A DNA stretch of 64,000 nt from Batkoa obscura (lineage: Eukaryota > Entomophthoromycota > Entomophthoromycetes > Entomophthorales > Batkoaceae). Under the pieces are notes generated by a model. The model made no database searches. It was not told the DNA's origin and worked only from the letters and a program-made list of their open reading frames with translations. A program made the translations under genes and the position numbers. The stretch covers positions 682,001 through 746,000 of the forward strand of contig JASVEC010000011.1 in assembly GCA_030770535.1 (NCBI GenBank). The letters are read 5' to 3'. This document shows positions 33,142 to 42,485 of the stretch, piece after piece (within the stretch, counting starts at the first letter, position 1; every line of letters starts with the position of its first letter).

Positions 33142-34507
33142 TTAAAATGGCAAACCCCCTTGAGAAGAACCACTATGGCCTCTTCTATGATTAGCCCTAG
33201 CACGAACATTAGGTGATCGACTTCTTTCTATGTTGTGGGTGCTTGTTCTCCTTGAAGTTCTAAAAGATTCACGTTCTGGACCATCAGGTACAAGGGTACG
33301 GGAAGTCGGATAAACTCTATCTCTTGGATTATAATAAGGAGATTGAAGATGTGAAGGATGTCTAGGAGCGGATAAATTATTTACTCCTGATATAAAACTT
33401 AAAGAAGGACGTCTAGAAGATACTGGGTTTGTTGATGGTGCTAATGTATTGAAAAGTGGATGTTGTGGGTTAGAAGCTCGTGAAAAGGCTAATTCTGGAT
33501 TAGTTGAGGCTTCACTCGATTGATTGATATAATCTATACCAGCTCGATAATTCAAAAAAGGGTTTTGTATATTGGATGGTCGTCTTGATGTTGTATTTAT
33601 AGTTTCTCCATTCATGCCTAAACCATGTCGAAAAAATGATATACGTCTTGCTACCGCTAACTGATGTTGAAATGCACTTACATGGGGTAAGGAACTACGT
33701 CTGTTAAGTAAGTGTGGGGGAAGTGATTCTGAGTTAGTTGTTTGATTATTTGTTTCATTTGAAAATACTGGATTATTTGAATTAAAAGGTGAGATACTAT
33801 TAGCTCCATTAGTATTTTGCTCAATTGATTCTGGTGGGTTATTATTATAATAACTTTGAGGCAAAAAGAGATGAGCATTTCCTAATCCTTCTTGCTCAGG
33901 ATTTGAATGTTGATTATTTAGTGTTTCATTAAGTAGTGCACGATCATGTAATGTTTGGTTACTCATAGATTGTGTAAGTAAAGCATGATTTCTTGAATGT
34001 ATTGCTCTTAAGAAATTATCTTCAAAAACGGGCCGTCTTTCTCCGTCTGGAAAATAAGCCATTCTTGATCTCCGTCTTCTAAAAGGATTTGGTTCCTCTA
34101 CAGTTTGATTATAGGCATTAAATAATGAATCAGTTCTTTCTTCATCTCTATTTACATTATTTATTGTCAAATCTTCAGGATGATCTATTTCATCTTCAAC
34201 AATATCAGAGCATTCCGCTTCCATATTTTTTCTTATTTTATAACTCTAGCAACTGATTTAACTTTAGTATAATAATAATAATAAATTTACCTTCATAACA
34301 TAATTAAATAAGTTTGTGGTAGCAACATCCGTTTCACGAAAGTTATCAACAAACTCCTCAAAACTCATAGAAACATCCTAATCAAATTTAAAACTAAATA
34401 GAGAAATAGGAAATTAAACTTACATGGTCCGCTTTTGAATTTTCAAATAACAATCTCAGCTTTTCAATTAATTTTTGCTCTGCACTTAATTCAATACTTT
34501 TTCCCAT
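33142..34507 (-). CDS. Disordered Ser/Asn/Arg-rich protein, unknown
   Basis: Three exons (34507-34424, 34377-34291, 34245-33142), each a whole number of codons, give 424 residues. The N-terminal 58 residues look folded and helical (MGKSIELSAEQKLIEKLRLL, DVSMSFEEFVDNFRETDVAT, LFNYVMK). After an acidic stretch the rest is low-complexity: many RRxS words (RRRSRMA, NRRSSLP, SRRPSL, SRRTSTHN) and a basic RARANHRRGHSGSSQ end. The RRxS words would suit PKA/AGC-kinase phosphorylation, and many Asn/Pro runs suggest disorder. The third exon could instead start at the ATG at 34224, but the upstream exons join in frame. I recognise no family. Confidence 0.65.
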
Positions 34508-35595
34508 TCTGAATTATTTTTTTAATTTAACAAGAATAAATAATTTAATTTTTTATTTCTTTCTTCCTCAATCATTTTAACTTGAATATTTGCTAAACAT
34601 ATTCTAGAATACAAGTTATTTTATTGGATCAAATTTAATAATCATTTTTAATTGGTTGCGATCACCTCTAAGAATGGCTACTATTTTATTGATTGGATTA
34701 ACCCACCCAACTTAACTTTTTAAGTGCATCTTCCATACGCTCAATAGATAGCCCCTCAGTCAATCTGCTAATAAGATAATTATTTTATAACAAATTAAAT
34801 AAAATGGAGAAATTAAATAAATAGGAACACTATAGTTTGACTTTGCTTAATTTGACTCACATTAAAAGCTTTATTAATGTACTTTAATATTTATTCTATT
34901 TTTTATAAGATTTGTAGTATATAAGACATTAAAATGTTATTAAATTAATAGAATTATGATTACTGAATTTATGCTTTGTTTTGATATTTGTAGCAAGTGT
35001 ATCATTTTAAACCCAAAAATTTGTTTTGAAAACTTGAAATTTAATTAAACTGAAATGAAATTTAATATAAGTAGAAATCTATTGACTAAATATATGCATT
35101 TTAGTTTAATTCAGGTATGGGTAATATGTTATATTATTTTAAATACGATAGTAAAGCTACCAACTTAATTTTTATTTTTAGGAATCTAATAGTAAAGTTT
35201 TATAAATACAAACATTATATAACAATATAAAACATTGTATCGTCCTTATTTGACTTTCTATAACTTAAAAACTTTAAAATAATTCTTGTCTTTAAATATA
35301 AATGCTAATAAACTAATAGCACGATGAGCATAACGCAATTTTCATAGACATAGTAACTAACTAAAGGGGCTTTTCTCTCTTTTCTGATAGCTAGATTATG
35401 ACTCTAATCAGAATTTAGTCAGGGGTTAACAGTGGGTTCTACCACATAGCTTTCTGTTGATGATATTTTCACTTAAAATAGATTTAAAGATAATAAAATG
35501 ATTGGCTTAGAAAAATAACATGAATTTTTCGAAAATAAACTTCAAATATTATTTTTTATAAAATTAATTTTAAAACTTGACATAGAATGAAATAG
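34508..35595. other. Intergenic region, divergent promoters
   Basis: About 1.1 kb between two divergent genes. Nothing beyond A+T-rich sequence is visible; I find no repeat-family copy or RNA gene. Confidence 0.5.
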
Positions 35596-37569
35596 ATGAC
35601 TTTAAAAATAATAGAGATTAATTACAAAAGGATAAATAGGAATACAGTTAAGTATTTATACTTTAATAAATGTAAAAAATTAAGGTATTCCACATTCAAT
35701 AAAACAAATGATGTGCTTGCACCCAACGGAGAGCGAGTTGTGATTTCTAATACAGGTTTACCTGTAAAAGTAGTAAGTTGGTCGGATTCAGAAGCTCAGC
35801 TCCTTGGAATGTATCAAAGACTAAACATATCGATGAAACAGCTATATTTGGAGCTTCCTACTAGAACATCAGATCAAATAAATAAAAGGTATTCGTCATA
35901 CCATCAAATTCCATTTACAACAGACGAACCTAGTTATATGGATCTGCCAAATATAGCCACTAAAAGTCAACGCAAGTTAGTAAATTTAAACAATCAATGG
36001 ATTGATGTAACACCAAGTTTATTACCATCTAAAACAGGAGTATTTTCAGCTAATGAGATTACGTTGATCAATGTCTTAACTACTATTAATGAGAAGATGC
36101 CACATTTAACTCAACTTATGCCAACAAGGAGTTTAATACAATTGGTTTCATACAAAAAACATAATGAAATGACTCGGAAAAAAGAAGGAGTGGGTATTCC
36201 AAATAGGACTTCTATTTATGGGTTTGAGTTACAAACTTCAAAATTAAGTGAAGTTGAAGCCCAGTTATTTAATCTTGGAAGGTCTTATTATAATGATCTC
36301 ACCGAATTAACTCAATTTTTGCCCAATAGATCCCTTTCACAATTAAATAGATTTAAAGATAATGACCATTCAATTTCACGTATCAGCCTCAATCAAAAAA
36401 ATGTAGAAATAAAAAATGACCAGTCAACTAACATAAATGAAGTTCGAATTACATCTCTTGATTTGCCTTGCAAGATAGGACCTTATAGTACAGAAGAAAA
36501 ACTGCTTCTTGATAAATTAAGCCAATTAAATTTCAATTATAATACTATGAGTAAGCACATGGGTACCCGAACCAGAGCTCAACTTGGCAGTTATTTTTTA
36601 AGAATAAAACGTCAAAAAAAGGTAGGCCCTTGGAATTTAGATGAAATTGAACGTTTTAATAAGTCAATCAAGACCAATTTCCCAAATATAAATGAAATTA
36701 TTAAGTCAAATGATGTACATTTGGCAAGTACTATTTGGCCGAGATTGGCCATCGATGTTGGTACGCGTACACCTTCTCAATGTCGTTATCGCTGGTTTGT
36801 TGTTTCAGATCCTTCAATTGTCAAGTATAAATCATTTACGGAAGATGAGGATAGAATTATATTGAGTATGAATAAAAGGGTACCAAGTCTACCAGAAATA
36901 GCACTCAGTCTGCCTCATCGATCTTATTCTCAGGTTAAAACAAGAATTAATTCATTGTCAGCAAAAAGACGAAAAAAATGGAGTGAACAAGAAATTGAGT
37001 TATTGTTAAAAGGGATCGAACTTTATGGATTAAGTGAGTGGAAGAAAGTCAGCGAATATGTTGATACTCGGAATCAAAGTCAATGTCAACATAAGTATAT
37101 AGTTAATCGTTATTCAATTGACTATTACTTTAAAAAGTTCCGAAATGTCACTAAAGAGGATAGTGATCTAATTAATAAACTAGAAAAGTATTTTCCGCAG
37201 CAGCCATTGACTATCTCATTATTAGTGCCAGGTTACACATTGAATCAAATCAAGTACACTTTACTAACACATAAATTAAAAAATAAAACTCAATTATATG
37301 CGCTTAATCGACGTTGGACTCCAGATGAGTACTCAACGTTATATGATATGTTTTTAGCATATGGCGCAGATTGGGAAAAGATTGCTTCTTGTTTACCAGA
37401 TGATATAACACCTATACATTGTAAATATAAATTGCAAGTTACAACATCAAGTAGGAAATGTATTAAGCCGCACATAATGTTAGTAAGGGAAGCGTTACGT
37501 TTAAAATATAACGAAGAAAAAGAAAACGGTAAGTTTATGCCTAAAGAAAGGGTTTATTATCGTGGTTAA
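35596..37569 (+). CDS. Myb/SANT protein with about nine tandem repeats
   Basis: 657 residues, single exon. I count nine Myb/SANT-like repeats at about 60-101, 148-187, 214-254, 294-338, 343-402, 411-454, 459-504, 515-561 and 571-615. Repeats 5, 7 and 9 are best preserved: GPWNLDE...RTPSQCRYRW, KKWSEQEIELLLKGIELYGL...CQHKY, RRWTPDEYSTLYDMFLAYG.DWEKIA. The others keep the F/W-(T/S)..E..L start and the RT/RS..Q end but lose the Trp pattern. Myb repeats bind DNA or, as SANT, chromatin. The nearest familiar plan is the SNAPc190/Bas1-type multi-repeat Myb, but those have about four. The N-terminal 55 residues are basic. No other domain is seen. Probably a nuclear regulator; target unknown. Confidence 0.8.
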   Translation: MTLKIIEINYKRINRNTVKYLYFNKCKKLRYSTFNKTNDVLAPNGERVVISNTGLPVKVVSWSDSEAQLLGMYQRLNISMKQLYLELPTRTSDQINKRYSSYHQIPFTTDEPSYMDLPNIATKSQRKLVNLNNQWIDVTPSLLPSKTGVFSANEITLINVLTTINEKMPHLTQLMPTRSLIQLVSYKKHNEMTRKKEGVGIPNRTSIYGFELQTSKLSEVEAQLFNLGRSYYNDLTELTQFLPNRSLSQLNRFKDNDHSISRISLNQKNVEIKNDQSTNINEVRITSLDLPCKIGPYSTEEKLLLDKLSQLNFNYNTMSKHMGTRTRAQLGSYFLRIKRQKKVGPWNLDEIERFNKSIKTNFPNINEIIKSNDVHLASTIWPRLAIDVGTRTPSQCRYRWFVVSDPSIVKYKSFTEDEDRIILSMNKRVPSLPEIALSLPHRSYSQVKTRINSLSAKRRKKWSEQEIELLLKGIELYGLSEWKKVSEYVDTRNQSQCQHKYIVNRYSIDYYFKKFRNVTKEDSDLINKLEKYFPQQPLTISLLVPGYTLNQIKYTLLTHKLKNKTQLYALNRRWTPDEYSTLYDMFLAYGADWEKIASCLPDDITPIHCKYKLQVTTSSRKCIKPHIMLVREALRLKYNEEKENGKFMPKERVYYRG

Positions 37570-37844
37570 AAAGTTGAATAAAAAAGTTATAAAACAATTT
37601 AACTTATTGTCTTATAATTATTGAACTATGTTAAAATTAATATTTCAAATCCTTATTTTAATTAAAAAAATTAAATAACAATATAAAATAAAATCCACTT
37701 TGGTAGCGCTATATTTAATTAAATATTATATTGTTAGAGCATTGCCAATAATTCAGAGTTGATCTAAAAAAGAAAAGCTCAACTATTACTTTTATTCTAT
37801 TTTTTTACAACCATATATTTACTCAAACCAGGTGCTATAAAAAC

Positions 37845-38437
37845 TTAAAAGTCAGATAAAATACCGTTTTCCAACTCAATGCTTTGACCTTCAAAAGTTA
37901 ATCTGCTTTCAGCTTCTTCCAAGTTTTCCTCATTGTTTCCTTCTTCTTCTTCTTCCTCACCAGTTTCAAGCTGTAATTTTTCTACAATCACCTGTAATAA
38001 CCTTTGTTGTTCTTCCTCATTAAATCTTTCTTCGAAATCTTCAACAAGCTTTTTAATTTATTTTTTAAACGAAAGTAATAAAAATTAATAATGTGCTTAC
38101 CACAACAAGTTGTACCAATTCGCTTGGTGCAACATTTAAAATCTGAAGTTTTTCAGCTTTGGTTAACTGAAACTCGGTTAAAGCAGATAACAAATCATGA
38201 ACTTTTTCCGCGCTTTGACTCCCACTACTCAACTCTGATAAATATTTTTTTACCTAAAAATAACATTAACACTTTAATTTTTCATTTCATGCTATCAATT
38301 ACTTCAAACTGAATAGTTGACACATTTTCACCCTTTTTGACCTTTTTTAATTGTTTGGTTAAAGCGCCTGTTTCTTCGATTATTGTTAACACTTCATAGT
38401 TTGATAGCATCGCTTCATGTTCATTTACTACTTCCAT
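37845..38437 (-). CDS. RPC17: RNA polymerase III subunit RPC9 (Rpc17/CRCP)
   Basis: Three exons (38437-38303, 38253-38101, 38048-37845), all in frame, give 163 residues. The start MEVVNEHEAMLSNYEVL matches the human CRCP start (MEVKDANSALLSNYEV). The HRDC-like part ALTEFQLTKAEKLQILNVAP is the family signature, followed by EDFEERFNEEEQQRLLQVI. The C-terminus is an acidic Glu-rich tail. Family role: with Rpc25 it forms the Pol III stalk that contacts TFIIIB and is needed for initiation. The exon 2-3 join gives two extra residues relative to human; an alternative acceptor might be used. A Pol III product, tRNA-Thr, lies 350 bp upstream; that is probably chance. Confidence 0.92.
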
Positions 38438-38637
38438 GTGTAAAATAAAGTTGAGAAAATGGATTGAACTTTTAACTTACAAATAGTTTATTCCATCTTA
38501 AATAAATTATAAAATATTTTTGAAATAGTAAAAAATGCTAACAAATGGTGTAAATTAGGAAATAATATAAGCATAAAAAATACGATCACTTTTTGTTTTC
38601 TTTGTTTTTTTCATATATAATACAAGATATTATGATG

Positions 38638-38689
38638 CAATATAATGTAATATAATATAATATAATATAATATAATATAATATAATATA
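38638..38689 (+). repeat. AATAT pentanucleotide microsatellite
   Basis: About nine units of TAATA/AATAT between RPC9 and the tRNA gene. Confidence 0.8.
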
Positions 38690-38785
38690 CTAACATGTTA
38701 AGAAAAAATAATACTTATATTTTATATAAAGGTATGCATAAGTAGATATTTATACAGATTTAAATTTCGTATCGGTATAATAATA

Positions 38786-38857
38786 GCCCGTTTGGCCAAG
38801 TGGTAAGGCGTCAGTCTTGTAAACTGAAGATCAGTGGTTCGATCCCGCTATCGGGCA
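38786..38857 (+). tRNA. tRNA-Thr (anticodon UGU)
   Basis: A 72-nt intronless cloverleaf. Acceptor GCCCGTT pairs with ATCGGGC (one T-T mismatch at 6-67), discriminator A. The D arm is GCC/GGC, the anticodon stem TCAGT/ACTGA with loop CTTGTAA (anticodon TGT), and the T arm AGTGG TTCGATC CCGCT. Box A (TGGCCAAGTGG) and box B (GGTTCGATCCC) are good Pol III promoter words. The 3' end is followed by a TTTCTT run at about 38861, with longer T runs near 38905. Confidence 0.95.
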
Positions 38858-38940
38858 GCCTTTCTTGCCTTATAAAGGCATTGCTAAGTACACTAATTAA
38901 GTTTCTTTTTTTGTTTCTTTTTAAAAATACTTCATTAAGG

Positions 38941-39017
38941 GGAGGGAGGTAGCCGAGTGGTAACACATTCCTTCTCCTCAGCCCAAGCTTGAACCTCGAA
39001 CCTTAGTCTGGCCGAGA
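38941..39017 (+). other. tRNA-like remnant
   Basis: GGGAGGTAGCCGAGTGGTAA resembles the 5' part of a Ser/Leu-type tRNA with an A box, and GAACCTCGAACC recalls a damaged B box. The arms do not close into a cloverleaf. It could be a decayed tRNA gene or a tRNA-derived fragment. Confidence 0.3.
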
Positions 39018-39821
39018 AAAATGAATTGTCCATTAAAAAGTACTGTCAACATTATCTAATAAAATAGTGAAAAGTCTGTCTTAGCCGCCACATTACCTTC
39101 ATATCTTCTGAATCTTTAAACTTCAGATATTATATACATCGATATTCTTCAAATTCTTAAACTGTCTTAAATAAACCAACACATTCAGTATGGATGTATA
39201 ATTAAAAAATACTTTATTAATGATCAAAATATATTAATTAGGACATTGCTTTATTAAAGGTTGAATTAAATTGGCCTTATTTTAGATTATGAATGGAATT
39301 TATAATAGTGAATTGATAAAGGATAGGAAGTGTAAAAATCATATTAATTATATTAGAATGAATGTAATTATAAAAGTAAAATTTTACATTGTTTTTTTGA
39401 GCATATCATCTGTTTATATTTTTAGAATTTTTTCTATTAATATAGTTCGATTGTCTTTTAACTAACTTATATTATTAGTCAATAAATTAATGTTTAAAAA
39501 AGTTAAACATTCAGTTTGAATTATGATTTTTTATTATAAACTTTTTAGCACTTATAATTAATAAATTATTTTTAAATATGAATCCTTATAATTTATTTAA
39601 GCTTATATATATTTGGTAATCTAACAAAAAACTTATATCCTTCTTGACTATTGCTATTTTGAAAATAGAGGTATTAAAATAACTAATTTTGTTTAAAATT
39701 TATTTATTTTATGATGTTCTATCAAAACGTATGAACTTAGTTAAAATTTAGTGTTATTGACTTTTTAAAGCTTTTTTGACATTTAGTAAAAATTATCGTT
39801 TCAAACCAAACTTAATATAAT

Positions 39822-39998
39822 TTGTTAATATTAGGCTGTTTTCCATATTTCAGACACCTTCATTTAAATTTCTTGCTACTTTTTTTTACCTGAATTTAAG
39901 GATTTATGTAACTGTATATTTTTAAACTCAGGTAAAAAAAGCAACAATAGATTTAGATAAAAGTATCTTAAACATAGAAAACGACCTAATATCAATGA
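39822..39998. repeat. Fold-back element (about 177 bp imperfect inverted repeat)
   Basis: The left arm TTGTTAATATTAGGCTGTTT ... TTGCTACTTTTTTTTACCTGA pairs with the reverse complement of the right arm (CATTGATATTAGGTCGTTTT ... TTGTTGCTTTTTTTACCTGA). Arms of about 75 nt surround a loop near 39905. It is unrelated in sequence to the fold-back at 6193 or to the ATATGGGG family. Confidence 0.75.
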
Positions 39999-40747
39999 AT
40001 GTTATGTTAATTACTATGTAAATAGTTGCCATAAATAATAAATTAGGTTTTTAAAATTTAATATAAAAGCAGTTTTGCCCCATTGTAAACAGCTCATGAT
40101 TTGTGAATTATTATTATCTGGAAAAATAGGCAAATGAACTTTCAGTAAATGAATTATTTGCAATGGGAGGACACTAAAATAAGTGAGGAAGATAAAGATA
40201 CAAAATAAACACAGGAAATGTGGACAAAAAGTAACGATGAAAATAGAGATAAATGAATTCATTTTTTTCTAATAAAATGTAGAATAATAGTTGATCTTCA
40301 CATCACCAATTTAACTTAAAGTATAGCAAAGCACGGCACTTTTTAGTATTCTCTAAGAAAAAATTAAGAATTTTATTTTTTTCTCATGATAAGAAGGGTA
40401 TTCCATTCTGTTTTCAAATCTGTGTAATTTTCAATTAGTAAATTAGCACATTTAAAGATTAGGAAGTAGGAATATACTATAAACAAGACGAAGCTACAGA
40501 ATAAACTTCAACTTAAATAAAGAACAATTTGTAAAATAAAAGTGATCTGTATTTTTATTGTATGTATCTATAATAAACAATTTGGCTATTCTTTAAGCCT
40601 ATTTCTATTAAGCAATCTGACCATTTGAATATAAACTTGTACTGTAGTTATAGTAAACGCTTGCTCATTGAAAAGTATAAAAACCTTATAAAATGCGGCA
40701 TTATACTAAATAACTTTTAGTTTTAATTTAACTAAGTTATAATATAG

Positions 40748-41850
40748 AAGATACTTTTAAGCTACTATAGCCTGCTCTTCATTGCTTTATTTTATGGTGT
40801 ATCATTAGCCCAACGATACCAAGCAGCTGCAAGTCGCTGTAATATTGCTACTACCGTCAATGGTGGTAAGATATTGTCACCAAACAATGGTAATGGTAAG
40901 ATATTATCATCAAATGACAACAAAGCCAGCTTGAACAACAATACAGACAAAATCCCATATGTAGACGACTACTTTAAAGACTTGATGGAAAATTTAAACT
41001 ATTTAAGAAACCACACCAAATTTGAACCCCAGGAATTGCCCGATTCACGTGCGTTTGAAAGGCCAACTCAGCTGAAAAGGAGTGATATTCTAACAAGTAA
41101 ACATTATGTTAGATTGGCTGGAGCTGCTTATTGTAATGATGTAAATTTAAAGGCCTGGTCCTGCTCTCATTGTAAAGAAGTCCCAGTTCAGCATGTAGCC
41201 ACTTATTTTGACAAGTCAATGCAAACCAAAGCTTATTTAGCAATTGATGAAAACAAAAAATCAATTATTTTAGGTTTCCGTGGAATTTCAACTTTGAAGA
41301 ATTTTATACAAGATGCTAAGTATTTTAAGGATCCAATTATATTAAATAAAAAATAATATAAAGTGCACCACGGGTTCAAAAAATGGAGTGATAGATTGTT
41401 ACCATTGTATATTAATGGCTTGAGAAGTTTATTGATTAAAAAGGAAGATTACAAGCTGGTTATTGTTGGGCATAGCTTAGGTGGTGCAATAGCCACATTG
41501 AGTCCTTTGATTTTAAGACAAAGACTAGGTTTGAATGACAATAAGCTATCAGTATTTACTTATGGTGAACCAAGAGTAGGTGATAAAGAATTTGCACGCT
41601 ATTTAAATCAACAAACTTTTACCTTAACTCGAGTTGTTAACAATAGAGATATAGTGCCTCATTTGCCTCCGCAAATTAAATTTATAATTATTATCACCAT
41701 CACAATGAGATCTGGGTAAACAGTGGTAAAGATGTCTATTGTAATGATAGCTATTTAGAAGATCCTAAATGTTCTACTTCAAAATGGTATGCCCCTTCGG
41801 TGAATGATCACTTGTATGTTTGGGGTATTAGATTGGGTGGTGAATGTTAA
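40748..41850 (+). pseudogene. Decayed secreted class 3 lipase
   Basis: The sequence encodes a fungal class 3 (Rhizomucor-type) triacylglycerol lipase: a signal-peptide-like stretch (LLFIALFYGVSLA), a propeptide-like Asn/Lys region, YVRLAGAAYC, IILGFRGI (oxyanion region), nucleophile elbow GHSLGG, FTYGEPRVGD, catalytic Asp in NNRDIVPHLPP, and catalytic His in VNDHLYVWG, ending GGEC. Three faults break it. No ATG precedes the signal-like stretch in frame (a TAG lies at 40745). An in-frame TAA follows ILNKK just before the YKVHHGFKKW segment. A frameshift near 41688 separates LPPQI from the YYHHHNEIW segment. No intron boundary explains them. As all catalytic residues remain, the loss is recent, or the faults are assembly errors. 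Confidence 0.75.
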
Positions 41851-42259
41851 TTTTAATAAAGGATTTTTGATAAAATTAATTACTTTATCATTTATAGTTT
41901 TTTATTTCTAATTATAATAAACAAATAAATATATAGGCAAAATGATTAAAATATATAAAAAATATCCTATAGTGAATTTTTGTTAAATTTTATATTGTGT
42001 TTTTAGTGCTATTAATATTTGAGAATAATTTGATATATATGAGGCTATGTCAAAAAAAGTTAATTTTTTATAAATCAAAATTTCAGCTTAACAGTACAAT
42101 AAAAACAAAACAAAATAAGTTGAAATTCACTATATAGTGATTTTTATATAATATTATCTATTTTCATAAATTCATAAATTTCAAGGTCTATTTAAAAAGT
42201 TATAAATACTTTCTCAAAACTTTTCATGATCCCTATATATATATAAAATAAATTAGCTT

Positions 42260-42362
42260 TATGTGGGTGTTTTTTTTAGTTTCATCACTTTTTCCATTTT
42301 TTAAGCACTATTTGAGTGGAGAAATCGTTAATAAAATTCTTAAACAAAATACATCCCCTTAT
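42260..42362 (-). mobile_element. ATATGGGG MITE, copy 9
   Basis: About 103 bp, inverted. Ends are worn (TATGTGGGTGTTTTTTTT at the left, ACATCCCCTTAT at the right); the core is TAAGCACTATTTGAGTGGAGA. It lies 124 bp beyond the stop codon of the 1079-residue gene. Confidence 0.78.
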
Positions 42363-42485
42363 GATTTTATTTGAAATTATTTATTACAGAAACACTAGTT
42401 TCAAGGTTTCAGTTTGATATAAAAATCAAAGCAATTAATTTTATTTCATGTATATCTTAATTATAATCCACATCCCATATCACAT

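Larger units (their letters stand above)
38858..40747. other. Intergenic region with a fold-back element
   Basis: About 1.9 kb between tRNA-Thr and the lipase relic. It holds the tRNA-like remnant and the fold-back at 39822-39998. An 82-codon minus-strand frame (40014-40262) is hydrophobic and unsupported. Confidence 0.5.

Noticed and set aside
40014-40262. 82-codon hydrophobic minus-strand frame
   Set aside because: Begins at the edge of the fold-back element and shows only A+T-driven hydrophobicity.
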